The notes beneath the pieces were generated by a model, which was not told the DNA's origin, did no database searches, and saw only the letters and a list, made by a program, of their open reading frames with translations. A DNA stretch of 64,000 bases from Solimicrobium sp040544425 (GTDB taxonomy: Bacteria > Pseudomonadota > Gammaproteobacteria > Burkholderiales > Burkholderiaceae_D): positions 62,001 through 126,000 of the forward strand of contig JBEONO010000014.1 of assembly GCA_040544425.1 (NCBI GenBank), read 5' to 3'. Below, one piece after another: positions 8,645 to 17,229 of the stretch. The position numbers and the translations under genes are program-made. Numbering within the stretch: the first letter of the stretch is position 1; each line of letters starts with the position of its first letter.

Positions 8645-8697
8645 CCGCTTTAGCCGAATTTATCACGCGCCCGCAAGCTGATCTCAAATCGGCGCAG
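8645..8697 (-). ncRNA. SAM-II riboswitch aptamer upstream of metX
   Basis: Reading the minus strand, GCGCC (8695-8691) pairs with GGCGC (8671-8667). The loop begins GATTTGAG, and after the stem comes the conserved tail GTGATAAATTCGGCTAAAG. This matches the SAM-II (SAM_alpha) H-type pseudoknot, whose known examples carry GCGCGUGAUAAA followed by GCUAAA. S-adenosylmethionine binding would lower metX expression. The aptamer lies about 90 bases before the start codon, further than in examples that mask the ribosome site. A GGCGG...CCGCC pair followed by TTATTTTT just downstream hints at transcription termination instead. Confidence 0.85.
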
Positions 8698-8859
8698 GGC
8701 GTAAGCATACCCAAGTAAGCTGGCAGCGTCAAATTCGGCTTTTTGGCAAATGGGTGAAAACCGCCACATTTATGTAAACCCCAATTTCGGTAGCCTGCCA
8801 ATTCCGTAAAACTACGTCCCGTCGCGCATTTGGCGCATTTCACTTCAGGAGCTATTTTT

Positions 8860-9837
8860 ATGCATGGCGCAAAACCTTTTTTTCCAAAAAGTTTTACAAC
8901 CTGGGCCCCATCGAGCAAGCTGACCCAGCCTTTGTTGAATCCCAGCAGGCAGGAGAACATTCGCCGATCAGCAACAACGGTGATTGACTTGACCTCCAAT
9001 TTTTTTGGGGGTCGAAGTTTTGGCGCAAGTTTTCACGAACCGCTCGAGCTGCAAGGCGTCCGGGGAATGGATGGCGAAGGGTTAGGCGGCGCTCCATTTG
9101 AACGCAGCGATACCGATTATTTCGCCGCGCCGCAGCTAGATCTGACCGCTGCGCAGACCGAATCTGACTGGGAGCACGACAACGCTTATCTGCTAAGCAA
9201 ATTGCCTGAACCGGACTTTGACAATCCAGCAGGAAAATACGCCCATGTTCACTATCGATTGGATGTCGACAAAAATTTTTTACTTCGCATCAAGCCAGAT
9301 CTCAAAAAATATCCGACCAACCAGGGCTATCCACCCGAGATCAATCCGGAAGACTATGAAGCGACTTCATTGCAACGGCACGGTATCAGCACCAGGGTCT
9401 TGGTCAGTCGCAGCTATGTCCGGTTCGTTCAATACCTCGCCAGGCATGGTGCCAGCGTCAGCATTGCGTCAACCGGGGGATGGGAAAATGAAGGCGGCGC
9501 AACGCTTGGGTCTTATCTGAATAAAAAGGGCGTTACTCTGACTGATTTTTTTAACCGGAAAACCTATGCGGAAAAATATAAAGAAAAATACTGTGTCAAA
9601 GAACCTCGAGGATGCTGCCAAAAACTGTATAACGGGCTCGTTGAATTCCGCGCCAACCGCATCGGTCTCAACCTGAAGAACGCGACCCATGGGCCGCTGG
9701 ACAGCGAGGGGCGCATCAACGTGATTGGTGACGATCAATTTCAGCAAATGATGGGCACTGATTACTCTGTCAATGCCCGACTGCTGAAAATGGGAACGCA
9801 TCTTTCCGATGATGTCCGAAATATTCATTTTTTCTGA
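8860..9837 (+). CDS. Candidate type III effector with its own chaperone
   Basis: I do not recognise this 325-residue protein. The start at 8860 has AGGAG 10 bases upstream. The first 60 residues are polar and rich in Ser, Thr and Asn with no hydrophobic signal peptide (MHGAKPFFPKSFTTWAPSS). The body has a segment AGKYAHVHYRLDVDKNF, the block LVSRSYVRFVQYLARHGASV, a Gly-rich stretch ASTGGWENEGG and a Cys cluster (YCVKEPRGCCQK). The next gene, 18 bases downstream, looks like a CesT-fold chaperone, and such two-gene cassettes are the usual layout for type III effectors. Catalytic activity is not apparent. A phosphothreonine-lyase-like fold was considered but not supported. Confidence 0.65.
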   Translation: MHGAKPFFPKSFTTWAPSSKLTQPLLNPSRQENIRRSATTVIDLTSNFFGGRSFGASFHEPLELQGVRGMDGEGLGGAPFERSDTDYFAAPQLDLTAAQTESDWEHDNAYLLSKLPEPDFDNPAGKYAHVHYRLDVDKNFLLRIKPDLKKYPTNQGYPPEINPEDYEATSLQRHGISTRVLVSRSYVRFVQYLARHGASVSIASTGGWENEGGATLGSYLNKKGVTLTDFFNRKTYAEKYKEKYCVKEPRGCCQKLYNGLVEFRANRIGLNLKNATHGPLDSEGRINVIGDDQFQQMMGTDYSVNARLLKMGTHLSDDVRNIHFF

Positions 9838-9855
9838 AGAGCGTTGAGAGACATC

Positions 9856-10254
9856 ATGAAAAATAATTTCGATGCAGCGCTGTCCGATTTAGGGTTTCCC
9901 CCGTTTGGCGAACACAATGGCTTAGCCTTTGATCTGGAGCGCAACAATAAAACGGTGATCGCTGTGCAGCTGTTTCGCGACCAGCAAAAGGACAGCTTGC
10001 GGATTTCTGCCTTCACTTCCAACATCGTGCCATTTTCGATCTCGCGCCAGTTTCTCGGCCAACTTGCCCGCGCTGCGCTGGAACCTTTTCGCGATGGCAT
10101 TGGCGTCGGCATGCACGCAGACAGCGAGCAGCTGTGCGTGTATTACAACCTGCCAGTGACCGATTACATCGCTGGCAGCAGCACCGTGGTGCTGGAAAAA
10201 ATCATCGAACAGGTTGAACTCTGGGACGACCTGTTGCCGCATGCGGCCGGGTAA
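9856..10254 (+). CDS. CesT-like type III secretion chaperone
   Basis: The 132-residue protein follows the layout of class I type III chaperones: an N-terminal helix with ALSDLGFPPFGEHNGLAFDL, central strands (KTVIAVQLFRD, LRISAFTSNIV), a helix, a strand pair (GVGMHADSEQLCVYYNLPV) and a C-terminal amphipathic helix (LEKIIEQVELWDDLL). Size and likely acidic charge fit the family. It begins 18 bases after the candidate effector at 8860, its probable client. The ATG at 9856 is preferred over the TTG at 9844. The assignment rests on fold pattern, not on close identity to a named chaperone. Confidence 0.7.
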   Translation: MKNNFDAALSDLGFPPFGEHNGLAFDLERNNKTVIAVQLFRDQQKDSLRISAFTSNIVPFSISRQFLGQLARAALEPFRDGIGVGMHADSEQLCVYYNLPVTDYIAGSSTVVLEKIIEQVELWDDLLPHAAG

Positions 10255-10283
10255 GCGGTTCGCAATTGCGCGATCTGGGCTTG

Positions 10284-10646
10284 CTATTTTTTTCGGTCGA
10301 CGATGACATAGTGTTTTTTCATCGGCTCCAACACTTCAAACACGCCTTTGAATCCCGCCGGGATCACCAGCGCATCGCCCGGCCCGGCTTCGGACGCATT
10401 GCCCGCTTCATCGATCACGCGGCAGCGACCTTCGGTGACATAAAAAAATTCATCTTCACGTTCTCCAAACACGATCTTCCAGCTACCGACTTCGCTGCCC
10501 CAGACGCCTGAGTACACTTCACCACTGTCGTTGGTGAAATGGTTCCAGGTGGTGCGCAGCGGATTGCCTTGCTGGACGCGCTCCGGGTTGGGATGGTCGG
10601 TCTCGGCTGGCGTGGTCTGTTGTTTAAATAAGATCACTTTGCTCAT
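10284..10646 (-). CDS. Small cupin protein (DUF861-type)
   Basis: The 120-residue single-domain cupin has two cupin motifs: GEREDEFFYVTEGRCRV and GPGDALVIPAGFKGVFEV. These proteins form a small beta-barrel and often sit in polyamine and amino-acid catabolic clusters. Here it is the outermost gene of the putrescine region, divergent from the LysR gene. GGAGA lies 9 bases before the ATG at 10646. A possible role is binding of a small molecule or metal; the substrate is unknown. It converges on the chaperone gene. Confidence 0.8.
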   Translation of the reverse strand: MSKVILFKQQTTPAETDHPNPERVQQGNPLRTTWNHFTNDSGEVYSGVWGSEVGSWKIVFGEREDEFFYVTEGRCRVIDEAGNASEAGPGDALVIPAGFKGVFEVLEPMKKHYVIVDRKK

Positions 10647-10809
10647 TTTGTCTCTCCGGGTAAATTTTGGTGTCCGCTTTTGAATACTGCAGTCGGCATG
10701 ATACACATTGTTAGCACAAGCATAATTCCACAGCTGATTGCCATTGAGCATTTTAAACATCGGTGATACTCTCATATTCACCTATTTAACGATGTTCATT
10801 TGCGGATTT

Positions 10810-11748
10810 ATGAAACCAAAAAACCGGCCCATGATGGGACAACTGAGCGATATGGATATTCGCCTGTTACGTATTTTTAAAAGTGTGGTCGATTGTGGGG
10901 GCATGGCGGCGTCGGAGCTGGAGCTCAATATCGGTACTTCCAGCATCAGCCGTCATATCAAGGATCTGGAGATTCGGCTTGGTTTGACCTTGTGCCGGCG
11001 CGGGCGCGGCGGGTTTTCGATGACCGCGGAAGGGGAACAGATTTATCAGGAAACCTTGCGCCTCTTGAGCTCAACCGACCAGTTCCGCAGTTCAGTCGAT
11101 GACATCCACCGCCGCATGGGCGGCCAGTTGAATGTCGCGGTGCATGACAAAACCGCAAGCAATCCGAATGCCAGGATTTACCAGGCCATCGCGCTGTTTT
11201 CCGAACGTGCGCCTGAAGTGTCGCTGAATATGCATGTGGCCTGCAGTAATCCGATCGAACGCGGGGTGCTCGACGGGCAATTCCAGGTCGGTATCATCCC
11301 CGATCACCGCAGTTCCGACAGTCTCACTTATGCCAGTCTGTTTGAAGAGACCATGCTGATGTACTGCGGCAAAGAGCATCCCCTGTTCAATGAAGCGCAG
11401 GACAATCTGGGCTGGGACGATATCTCCTCGCATCACTTCGCCTGCCTGGGTTACCACTCGCACAATATGGAAATCAGCAATCAGATGCGCCTGTCGCGCA
11501 AGGCGACCGGGTTTGATCAGGAATCGATTGCGACCCTGATCCTGTCGGGTAAATATTTGGGTTTTTTGCCGGATCACTACGCCCAGGATTTTGTGGCGCG
11601 CAATCAGATGAAGGTGGTCAAGCCGGGGCAGTTTAATTACAAATGCAATTTCGTCGGCATGTTGCGACGTTCACCACAGCCGTCGCGGGTCAGTCAGGCG
11701 TTTTGGGATTGCCTGCTTGAAGCACATGGGAAATCTGCCGCCAATTGA
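10810..11748 (+). CDS. LysR-type transcriptional regulator
   Basis: About 312 residues with an N-terminal winged helix-turn-helix (MDIRLLRIFKSVVDCGGMAASELELNIGTSSISRHIKDLE) and a LysR substrate-binding domain (LNVAVHDKTASNPNARI onward). It is divergent from the cupin gene and faces the puu genes, so it probably controls one or both in response to a polyamine-pathway compound; this is context inference. The start is uncertain: ATGs at 10810, 10831 and 10834 are all possible, and the frame extends to 10738. Confidence 0.85.
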   Translation: MKPKNRPMMGQLSDMDIRLLRIFKSVVDCGGMAASELELNIGTSSISRHIKDLEIRLGLTLCRRGRGGFSMTAEGEQIYQETLRLLSSTDQFRSSVDDIHRRMGGQLNVAVHDKTASNPNARIYQAIALFSERAPEVSLNMHVACSNPIERGVLDGQFQVGIIPDHRSSDSLTYASLFEETMLMYCGKEHPLFNEAQDNLGWDDISSHHFACLGYHSHNMEISNQMRLSRKATGFDQESIATLILSGKYLGFLPDHYAQDFVARNQMKVVKPGQFNYKCNFVGMLRRSPQPSRVSQAFWDCLLEAHGKSAAN

Positions 11749-11759
11749 TGCTTTTCACA

Positions 11760-11783
11760 CCGTCGTTCCATCAGGAACGACGG
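11760..11783. terminator. Perfect hairpin between convergent genes
   Basis: A 10-bp perfect stem (CCGTCGTTCC-ATCA-GGAACGACGG) lies 12 bases after the LysR stop and 12 before the end of the convergent amidohydrolase gene. It has no T-run, so it may end transcription weakly in both directions. Its arm sequence GTCGTTCC/GGAACGAC matches the outer ends of the two 95-bp palindromic elements at 16149 and 17107, so it may be a minimal relative of them. Confidence 0.6.
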
Positions 11784-11794
11784 CATAGTCGCCA

Positions 11795-13564
11795 CTAGTG
11801 CGATGCCGCTACAACACCCGGCGCAAGCTGGTATGCAATCGCTCCATTAAATACGGTGAACTGCACCGGAATCTCGGCCACCCGGTCTTTCGCAGTGGTC
11901 ATCGGATTTCTCGCCAACCCCACCAGATCAGCCAGCTTGCCGACTTCGATCGACCCGGTAGTCTGATCCTGCTTCATCGCCCGGGCCGCATTAATCGTGT
12001 ACGCCGCCAGCATGGTATCCAGATCGACCGCTTCATCGGCATTCAATACCTTGCCAAAATACTTGGAGGCCGGATTAGGGTTTTTGCGCGTCGTTCCAAT
12101 CTGCATGCCGGCCAACGGGGCATTGGGCATTGGATCGCCCGGCGCGGCATCAACCGGCCAGTCACTGCAGCCGACTATCGTCACACCGGCTTTTTTCAGA
12201 CTTGCAGCCGGATACATGTGCAGATAGCGTTGAGCATCGATAAACGGCTTGGTGCCCTCTTCCGAATATTCTTCCGGCACGGCCCAGAACAACTGCATAT
12301 CGGCGTAGATATTGAGCGGCGCAAAACGCGGATAGTCGACCGGATCGACAATCTGCAAATGGGTGATCTGATGGCGATTATCGTTGCTGCCATTAATTTT
12401 TTGTGCGATCTCAAATGCATTCAGCGCAGCGTGCGTGGTGTAGTCGCCAATCGAGTGCACGTGGATCGTGAAGCCGTCCTTGTCGAGGCGCGTGACATAA
12501 CTGTTCAGTACATCTTCTTTGAAATAGCGACCGCCATAGTTGGTGGTCGGATTGCCGTTCGTATCCAGATACGGTTGCATCATCGCGGCGGTCTGGGCCG
12601 GGAATTCGATCACGCCATCCGAAAAAATCTTGACTGCATCGGCGCGTACCAAAGGATGCCCTTCAAAGTGGGCACGAATTGCTGCTAGACGTTTGTACTC
12701 ATCTTCGTCATTGACGACGGAGGACTTCAGGGTTGCGCGCACCCGCATCCCCAACCTGTTTGATTTTTCCAGCGCCTCGTAGACTTCCATTTCTTCCGGT
12801 CCGGCCCAGGCGTCCTGCACTGAGGTAATGCCTTTGGAGCGGATCAGATCGAAGGCTTTGATCGCCATCGCCGTGCGTTGTTGCAGCGGCAGCTTGGGCA
12901 TGACGTTACGCGGATACTCTTGCGCTGCATCTTTCAGAAAGCCGGTGGCATGACCCTTCGCATCGCGTTCGATCTGGCCGCCTTCCGGATCTGCTGTGGT
13001 ATCGGTAATTTTGGATAACTTCAAGGCGACGTTATTCAACCAGGCCGTGTGACCGTCGATCCCGACCAGAATAACCGGCCGCCTGTTACTGATCTTGTCC
13101 AGGTCAGCAGCGGTCGCGACAAAATTGGTGGGGTTGACGTTGACTACTTCAATCCATTTGGTGGGCGCAGCACCAACTTCTTTCGGCAGACATTCCTTGA
13201 TGACCTTGGCGGTAATGGCGGCGATTGGCTGGGCCAGATCATCGGCACTGCATTTGCCCATATCAAGCGCACCGCTCACCGGATGCAAATGCGCGTCGAT
13301 AAATCCCGGCATCAATGTCTTGCCATTCAGCCGAATGATTTTGGTGCCCTTGCCGATCAGGGGCTCAACGTCGGCATTGCTGCCCACTGCCACAATCTGA
13401 TTGCCGCGCACCGCCACCGCATGCGCGATACTGCGCGTGGCGTCCATGGTGATGACATTCCCGTCGATGAAAACCAGACTTGCCGGTTCAGAGGCCGCTG
13501 CCCACTGCCCCGCTGCCGCCATCGCACAAGTTACGACCACTGCCGGAAAATTCCAATTCATCAA
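11795..13564 (-). CDS. YtcJ-like amidohydrolase, exported
   Basis: The 589-residue protein has an N-terminal signal peptide (about residues 1-24, ending AAAS) and an amidohydrolase 3 (YtcJ-like) metal-dependent hydrolase domain. The metal motif is PGFIDAHLHP (about residue 86); further ligand candidates are in HVHSIGDYTTH and GCSDWPVD. The C-terminus has the family motif SIEVGKLADLVGL. AGGAGA lies 7 bases before the start. It is the last gene of the leftward puu run, 21 bases after puuA, so it is probably co-transcribed. Substrate unknown; an amide of a polyamine or amino acid is plausible from context only. Confidence 0.85.
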   Translation of the reverse strand: MMNWNFPAVVVTCAMAAAGQWAAASEPASLVFIDGNVITMDATRSIAHAVAVRGNQIVAVGSNADVEPLIGKGTKIIRLNGKTLMPGFIDAHLHPVSGALDMGKCSADDLAQPIAAITAKVIKECLPKEVGAAPTKWIEVVNVNPTNFVATAADLDKISNRRPVILVGIDGHTAWLNNVALKLSKITDTTADPEGGQIERDAKGHATGFLKDAAQEYPRNVMPKLPLQQRTAMAIKAFDLIRSKGITSVQDAWAGPEEMEVYEALEKSNRLGMRVRATLKSSVVNDEDEYKRLAAIRAHFEGHPLVRADAVKIFSDGVIEFPAQTAAMMQPYLDTNGNPTTNYGGRYFKEDVLNSYVTRLDKDGFTIHVHSIGDYTTHAALNAFEIAQKINGSNDNRHQITHLQIVDPVDYPRFAPLNIYADMQLFWAVPEEYSEEGTKPFIDAQRYLHMYPAASLKKAGVTIVGCSDWPVDAAPGDPMPNAPLAGMQIGTTRKNPNPASKYFGKVLNADEAVDLDTMLAAYTINAARAMKQDQTTGSIEVGKLADLVGLARNPMTTAKDRVAEIPVQFTVFNGAIAYQLAPGVVAASH

Positions 13565-13584
13565 GCGTCTCCTGATTATATTGA

Positions 13585-14958
13585 TTAAGCCTGCGGTGCC
13601 AGGAAGCGACGCTCCCAGGCGCTGATTTCGTTGAGAAAATTCTGATATTCCAGAGCTTTGCTGGATACAAAACCCTGCACAAATTTATCGCCCAGCAGGC
13701 GGCGGCAGGTGGTGCTGCCAGACATCTGCTCGAACGCTGCCTGATAACCGCGTGCCAGATCATGACCATGATCGTAACCGTTGCCCACCAGTGGTTCGCT
13801 TGGGGTCAACTTCTGTTCAATCCCGACCAGACCGGCCGCCAGCGACGCGGCAATCACCAGATACGGATTGGCATCGGCCCCGGCGATCCGGTTTTCAACC
13901 CGGCGCGCTGCCGGTCCGCTGATCGGTATGCGCAGTCCCGCGGTGCGATTGTCCAGACCCCATTGCAGATTCACCGGCGCCTGGCTGCCTTCAACGAAGC
14001 GGCGATAGGAATTGATGAACGGCGCGTAGATCAGCATCATGTCCGGGATATAGGCCTGCAGTCCGGCGATGTAATGTCGGAAGCGCGCGCTCTCGGTGCC
14101 ATCCGGGTTGCTGAAAATATTGTGGCCTTCGGCATCGACAATGCTTTGATGCAGATGCATGGAACTGCCCGGCGCACCGGAAATCGGTTTGGCCATGAAC
14201 ACCGCGTTCATGCCATGCTTGATCGCGATTTCCTTGGCGGCGTATTTGAACAGAATCGCCTGATCGGCCACCGCGACCGGGTCACCGTGCATCAAATTGA
14301 TTTCGTACTGTGAGCTTCCGGATTCATGAATCCAGGTATCGCTGACCACACCCAGCATGTCCAGGGCGTTGCGGAATTCATCCCAGAATGGGGCCAACTC
14401 ATTGAGCATGTTCAGGCTGTAGGCCGACTGGCCACACTCGGCGCGACCACCGCGTGCGGCAGGTGCGACCAGAGGCTGAGCCGGATCGACATTCGGCGCG
14501 GTCAGATAGAATTCGATTTCCGGCGCAACGACCGGTTGCAGACCTGCGGCGGCATATCGCTCAAGAATATTCTTCAACACACCACGTGGCGCGAACTCGC
14601 AATTTTTACCGTTCAGCTGCACCAGATCGTGGATCACCATCGCGCGCGGTACGGTTGACCATGGCACCAGACGCAGCGTCGAATAATCCGGCACCATGCG
14701 CACATCAGGGTCAGCATCGGCAAACACCGGGTCATACGAATATTCGCCGGTGATCGCCTGCATCGAAATCGCTTCGGCGATGCGCAATTCAGCCTGGGCA
14801 GCAAAGCTGTGCGCCGGCATCAACTTGCCGCGCGGGTAGCCGGAAATATCGGCGAACAGGCATTCGACCTGAGTGATGCCATGCTGATCGAAAAATGCTT
14901 TCAGTGCCTCGGCACCCGGATAGGCTTTGGTAAACGGCGCAAACTTGCTTGTACTCAC
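13585..14958 (-). CDS. puuA: Gamma-glutamylputrescine synthetase (glutamine synthetase family)
   Basis: The 457-residue glutamine synthetase-family enzyme joins glutamate and putrescine using ATP, the first step of the Puu pathway. Signatures: FADISGYPRGKLMPA near the N-terminus, VAPEIEFYL (metal-binding Glu), GSSMHLHQS, and NRTAGLRIP / RRVENRIAGADANPYLVIAA at the catalytic end. The PuuA role rests on the neighbouring puuB, puuC, puuD and pot genes. A closely related glutamate-polyamine or -ethanolamine ligase remains possible. Confidence 0.88.
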   Translation of the reverse strand: MSTSKFAPFTKAYPGAEALKAFFDQHGITQVECLFADISGYPRGKLMPAHSFAAQAELRIAEAISMQAITGEYSYDPVFADADPDVRMVPDYSTLRLVPWSTVPRAMVIHDLVQLNGKNCEFAPRGVLKNILERYAAAGLQPVVAPEIEFYLTAPNVDPAQPLVAPAARGGRAECGQSAYSLNMLNELAPFWDEFRNALDMLGVVSDTWIHESGSSQYEINLMHGDPVAVADQAILFKYAAKEIAIKHGMNAVFMAKPISGAPGSSMHLHQSIVDAEGHNIFSNPDGTESARFRHYIAGLQAYIPDMMLIYAPFINSYRRFVEGSQAPVNLQWGLDNRTAGLRIPISGPAARRVENRIAGADANPYLVIAASLAAGLVGIEQKLTPSEPLVGNGYDHGHDLARGYQAAFEQMSGSTTCRRLLGDKFVQGFVSSKALEYQNFLNEISAWERRFLAPQA

Positions 14959-15133
14959 GTGGATCTCCCTGACGTCACTGGAACCGCCTGCACCAATCGG
15001 GCTGGCGGGCGTGACGCTGTATTGTTAACTAAAAAGTTATCTTAACGAAAGATTCTATGGCTGGGGGGTAATCCCGAAAATGTTTTATTCGGAATGTTCA
15101 GTTGCAGGGGAGCGAAAGTGAGCGTATCGACCC

Positions 15134-16093
15134 TCACAGTCCGAGTTTTTGATTGCGCAGGACGCACAGCAAATCGGCTGCAATATGGGCTGCGGCCAGA
15201 GCGGTGATTTCGCTTTGGTCGAACGGGGGAGAGACTTCCACCACATCCATGCCGATCAGATTGACCGGCCCCATGCCGCGCACAATGTGCAAAGCCTGTG
15301 CCGAACTGAGCCCGCCGGGTACCGGAGTGCCGGTGCCGGGCGCAAAAGCAGGATCAAGACAGTCAATATCAAAGGTCAGATACGTCGGCCGTTTCCCGAC
15401 GATGGACAGGATTTTTTCCAGCGTCGCCTGGGCACCGTGATTGTGCACCCATGCCGCGTCGATAATGTTCATGCCCATGAAATCATCGTTCCAGGTGCGG
15501 ATACCAACCTGCACCGAGGTGGCCGGATCAATCAAACCCTCTTTGATCGCTTTGTAAAACATGGTGCCGTGGTTGAGCGAAGCCGGTTCGTCGTCGGCCC
15601 AGGTATCGCAATGTGCATCGAAGTGAATCAGTGACAGCGGTGCGCCGAATTTTTCTGCATGGGCTTTGAGCAGCGGGTAGGTCACGAAATGATCGCCGCC
15701 AAAGGTCAGCATTTTTGCGCCACTGGCCAGAATGGTTCTGGCGTGCTCGGTGATCGCCGGCGCGATGGTTAACGGGTTGTGCGCATCGAACCAGCAGTCG
15801 CCGTAATCGATGACGGCCAGATCCTCGAAGGGATCGAAACCCCAGGGATAAGGATGCAGCTCGGCCAGTTGAACGCTGGCAGCGCGCACTGCTGCGGGTC
15901 CCTGTCGCGCACCCGAGCGGAAGGTGGTGGCCAGATCGAGCGGCACACCGGAGATGACGACGTCAGCACCAGTCAAATCGCGCGTGTATTTTCGGCGCAT
16001 GAAGCTCAGTACACCGGCATAGGTATTTTCTGTGCTGGTACCATACAGAGATTGTCTTCTGATTGCGCCGTCGCCTTTGATGGTTTCTGTCAT
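15134..16093 (-). CDS. speB: Agmatinase
   Basis: The 319-residue ureohydrolase splits agmatine into putrescine and urea. The Mn-binding motifs are all present: FGGDHFVTYPLL, IHFDAHCDTWADD and FDIDCLDPAFAPGTGTPVPGG, followed by GMDVVEVSPPFDQSEIT. It is close to E. coli SpeB, with a slightly longer N-terminus. Guanidinobutyrase is the main alternative in this family. Its place inside the puu cluster means it can feed putrescine straight into PuuA. A palindromic element separates it from puuD. Confidence 0.9.
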   Translation of the reverse strand: MTETIKGDGAIRRQSLYGTSTENTYAGVLSFMRRKYTRDLTGADVVISGVPLDLATTFRSGARQGPAAVRAASVQLAELHPYPWGFDPFEDLAVIDYGDCWFDAHNPLTIAPAITEHARTILASGAKMLTFGGDHFVTYPLLKAHAEKFGAPLSLIHFDAHCDTWADDEPASLNHGTMFYKAIKEGLIDPATSVQVGIRTWNDDFMGMNIIDAAWVHNHGAQATLEKILSIVGKRPTYLTFDIDCLDPAFAPGTGTPVPGGLSSAQALHIVRGMGPVNLIGMDVVEVSPPFDQSEITALAAAHIAADLLCVLRNQKLGL

Positions 16094-16148
16094 GTTTTCG
16101 CCGTTATATTTTGTTGATTAATTTTTTTTACGTGGCACGTTTCATTCC

Positions 16149-16243
16149 GTCGTTCCCGCGGCACCAGGCGGGAACCCAGCGTCGTAAAGCTCCGGACTCC
16201 AATCAAACGACACCAGGTTCCCGCCTGGTGCCGCGGGAACGAC
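16149..16243. repeat. 95-bp palindromic REP-like element, copy A
   Basis: Two 28-base arms (16149-16176 and 16216-16243) are perfect reverse complements around a 39-base centre that contains a shorter inverted pair (gtcgt...acgac). It lies between puuD and speB. Copy B at 17107-17201 has the same length and layout. The DNA or RNA could fold into one long hairpin. No transposase gene is present, so it resembles a REP or small MITE. Confidence 0.9.
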
Positions 16244-16257
16244 ACCGCATTTTTGGA

Positions 16258-17028
16258 TTAAGCCTGTTTGCCAGCACTTTTTTTATTTTTGAATTCCCGG
16301 CACGCGTCGCCAAACGCGCCGAACAATTTCATCGATTCCGGATTCTCGGTGATCCGCCATTCAGGATGCCATTGCATCGCCAGGGTAAAGCCCGGCGCGG
16401 TGGCCACGCTGTATGCTTCAATCAGACCGTCTTCCGCCATGGCCTCTACCCGCAAACCGGGTGCCAGTTGATCAATGCCCTGACCATGCACTGAATTGAC
16501 CACCATCCTGGTGACGCCGGGCAGAATTTTTGCAATACGGCCGTCAGGCATGATGCTGATGCTGTGCGCCGGACCATATTGAATATCCAGCGAGGCGGTT
16601 TTGTCTTCGCGGTGATCCATATACCCTTCCACATCATGCACCGCCTGATGCAGGCTGCCACCGAGCGCGACATTCACTTCCTGGGTGCCGCGGCAAACCG
16701 CAAGCAAGGGAATGCCGCGTTGCAGTGCCATTCTGATAAACGGCAAGGTAGTCGCGTCGCGCGCCGGATCTAACGGTAAGGAAGTATCCAGCACGGTCTG
16801 GCCGAAATAGTCGGGATGGACATTCGACGGGGAACCGGTCAGCAAGACACCATCGGCAAACTCCAGCACCGTTTCCCAGTTTAATTCTTCAGCCAGGGCG
16901 GGCAAAATCATCGGCACACAGCCAGCGCCGCGCACGACCGCTTCCAGATATTTCTGTTGCACGATGTGATACGGATGAGCACCGAGTTGCCGGGTGCAGG
17001 CGGGGATCAGAACGATAGGTTGTGCCAT
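16258..17028 (-). CDS. puuD: Gamma-glutamyl-GABA hydrolase
   Basis: The 256-residue class I glutamine amidotransferase-like hydrolase releases GABA and glutamate from gamma-glutamyl-GABA, the last step of the Puu route. The nucleophile elbow is LLAVCRGTQEVNVALGG (Cys about residue 117), and the catalytic His-Glu pair is in LAMQWHPEWR. It belongs to the PuuD/peptidase C26 family by length and motif order. I chose the ATG at 17028 (MAQPIVLIPACTRQ); the frame runs 22 codons further upstream without family sequence and with no clear ribosome site for either start. Confidence 0.88.
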   Translation of the reverse strand: MAQPIVLIPACTRQLGAHPYHIVQQKYLEAVVRGAGCVPMILPALAEELNWETVLEFADGVLLTGSPSNVHPDYFGQTVLDTSLPLDPARDATTLPFIRMALQRGIPLLAVCRGTQEVNVALGGSLHQAVHDVEGYMDHREDKTASLDIQYGPAHSISIMPDGRIAKILPGVTRMVVNSVHGQGIDQLAPGLRVEAMAEDGLIEAYSVATAPGFTLAMQWHPEWRITENPESMKLFGAFGDACREFKNKKSAGKQA

Positions 17029-17106
17029 GATGGAAACGATAATGAAAGTGTTATAGGCGACCCCGACCGGGCGTCCCCGACCAGGCGTCCCCAACTGGGC
17101 GTCCCC

Positions 17107-17201
17107 GTCATTCCCGCGATTTCAGGCGGGAATCCAGTGTCGTATAGCTCTGGATTACAAGCAAACGACGCCAGGTTCCCGCCTGAAACCGCGGGAACGA
17201 C
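17107..17201. repeat. 95-bp palindromic REP-like element, copy B
   Basis: Arms at 17107-17135 and 17174-17201 are near-perfect reverse complements with a few mismatches, one of them a single-base length difference. The centre contains the same inner pair as copy A. It lies between puuB and puuD. Just before it, 17061-17106 has three imperfect copies of a gcgtcccc-type unit of 14-16 bases. The two copies differ mainly in the arm tips while the outer gttcccgcg/cgcgggaac cores match. Confidence 0.88.
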
Positions 17202-17229
17202 GTGGTCGAGTTTTCAAAATTAAAACTGA

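Noticed and set aside
8511..8999. 162-residue minus-strand open frame upstream of metX
   Set aside because: It overlaps metX and the effector gene in other frames, covers the SAM-II aptamer, and has no family features; it is a chance frame.
8860..9837. Phosphothreonine lyase (SpvC/HopAI1-like) assignment
   Set aside because: KYAHVHYRLDVDK and IKPDLKK recall parts of that family, but the catalytic arrangement is not recognisable; left as unknown.
13585..14958. Housekeeping glutamine synthetase (glnA)
   Set aside because: Sequence pattern and neighbours (puuB, puuC, puuD, pot genes) fit gamma-glutamylputrescine synthetase better, despite a GlnK-AmtB pair elsewhere in the window.
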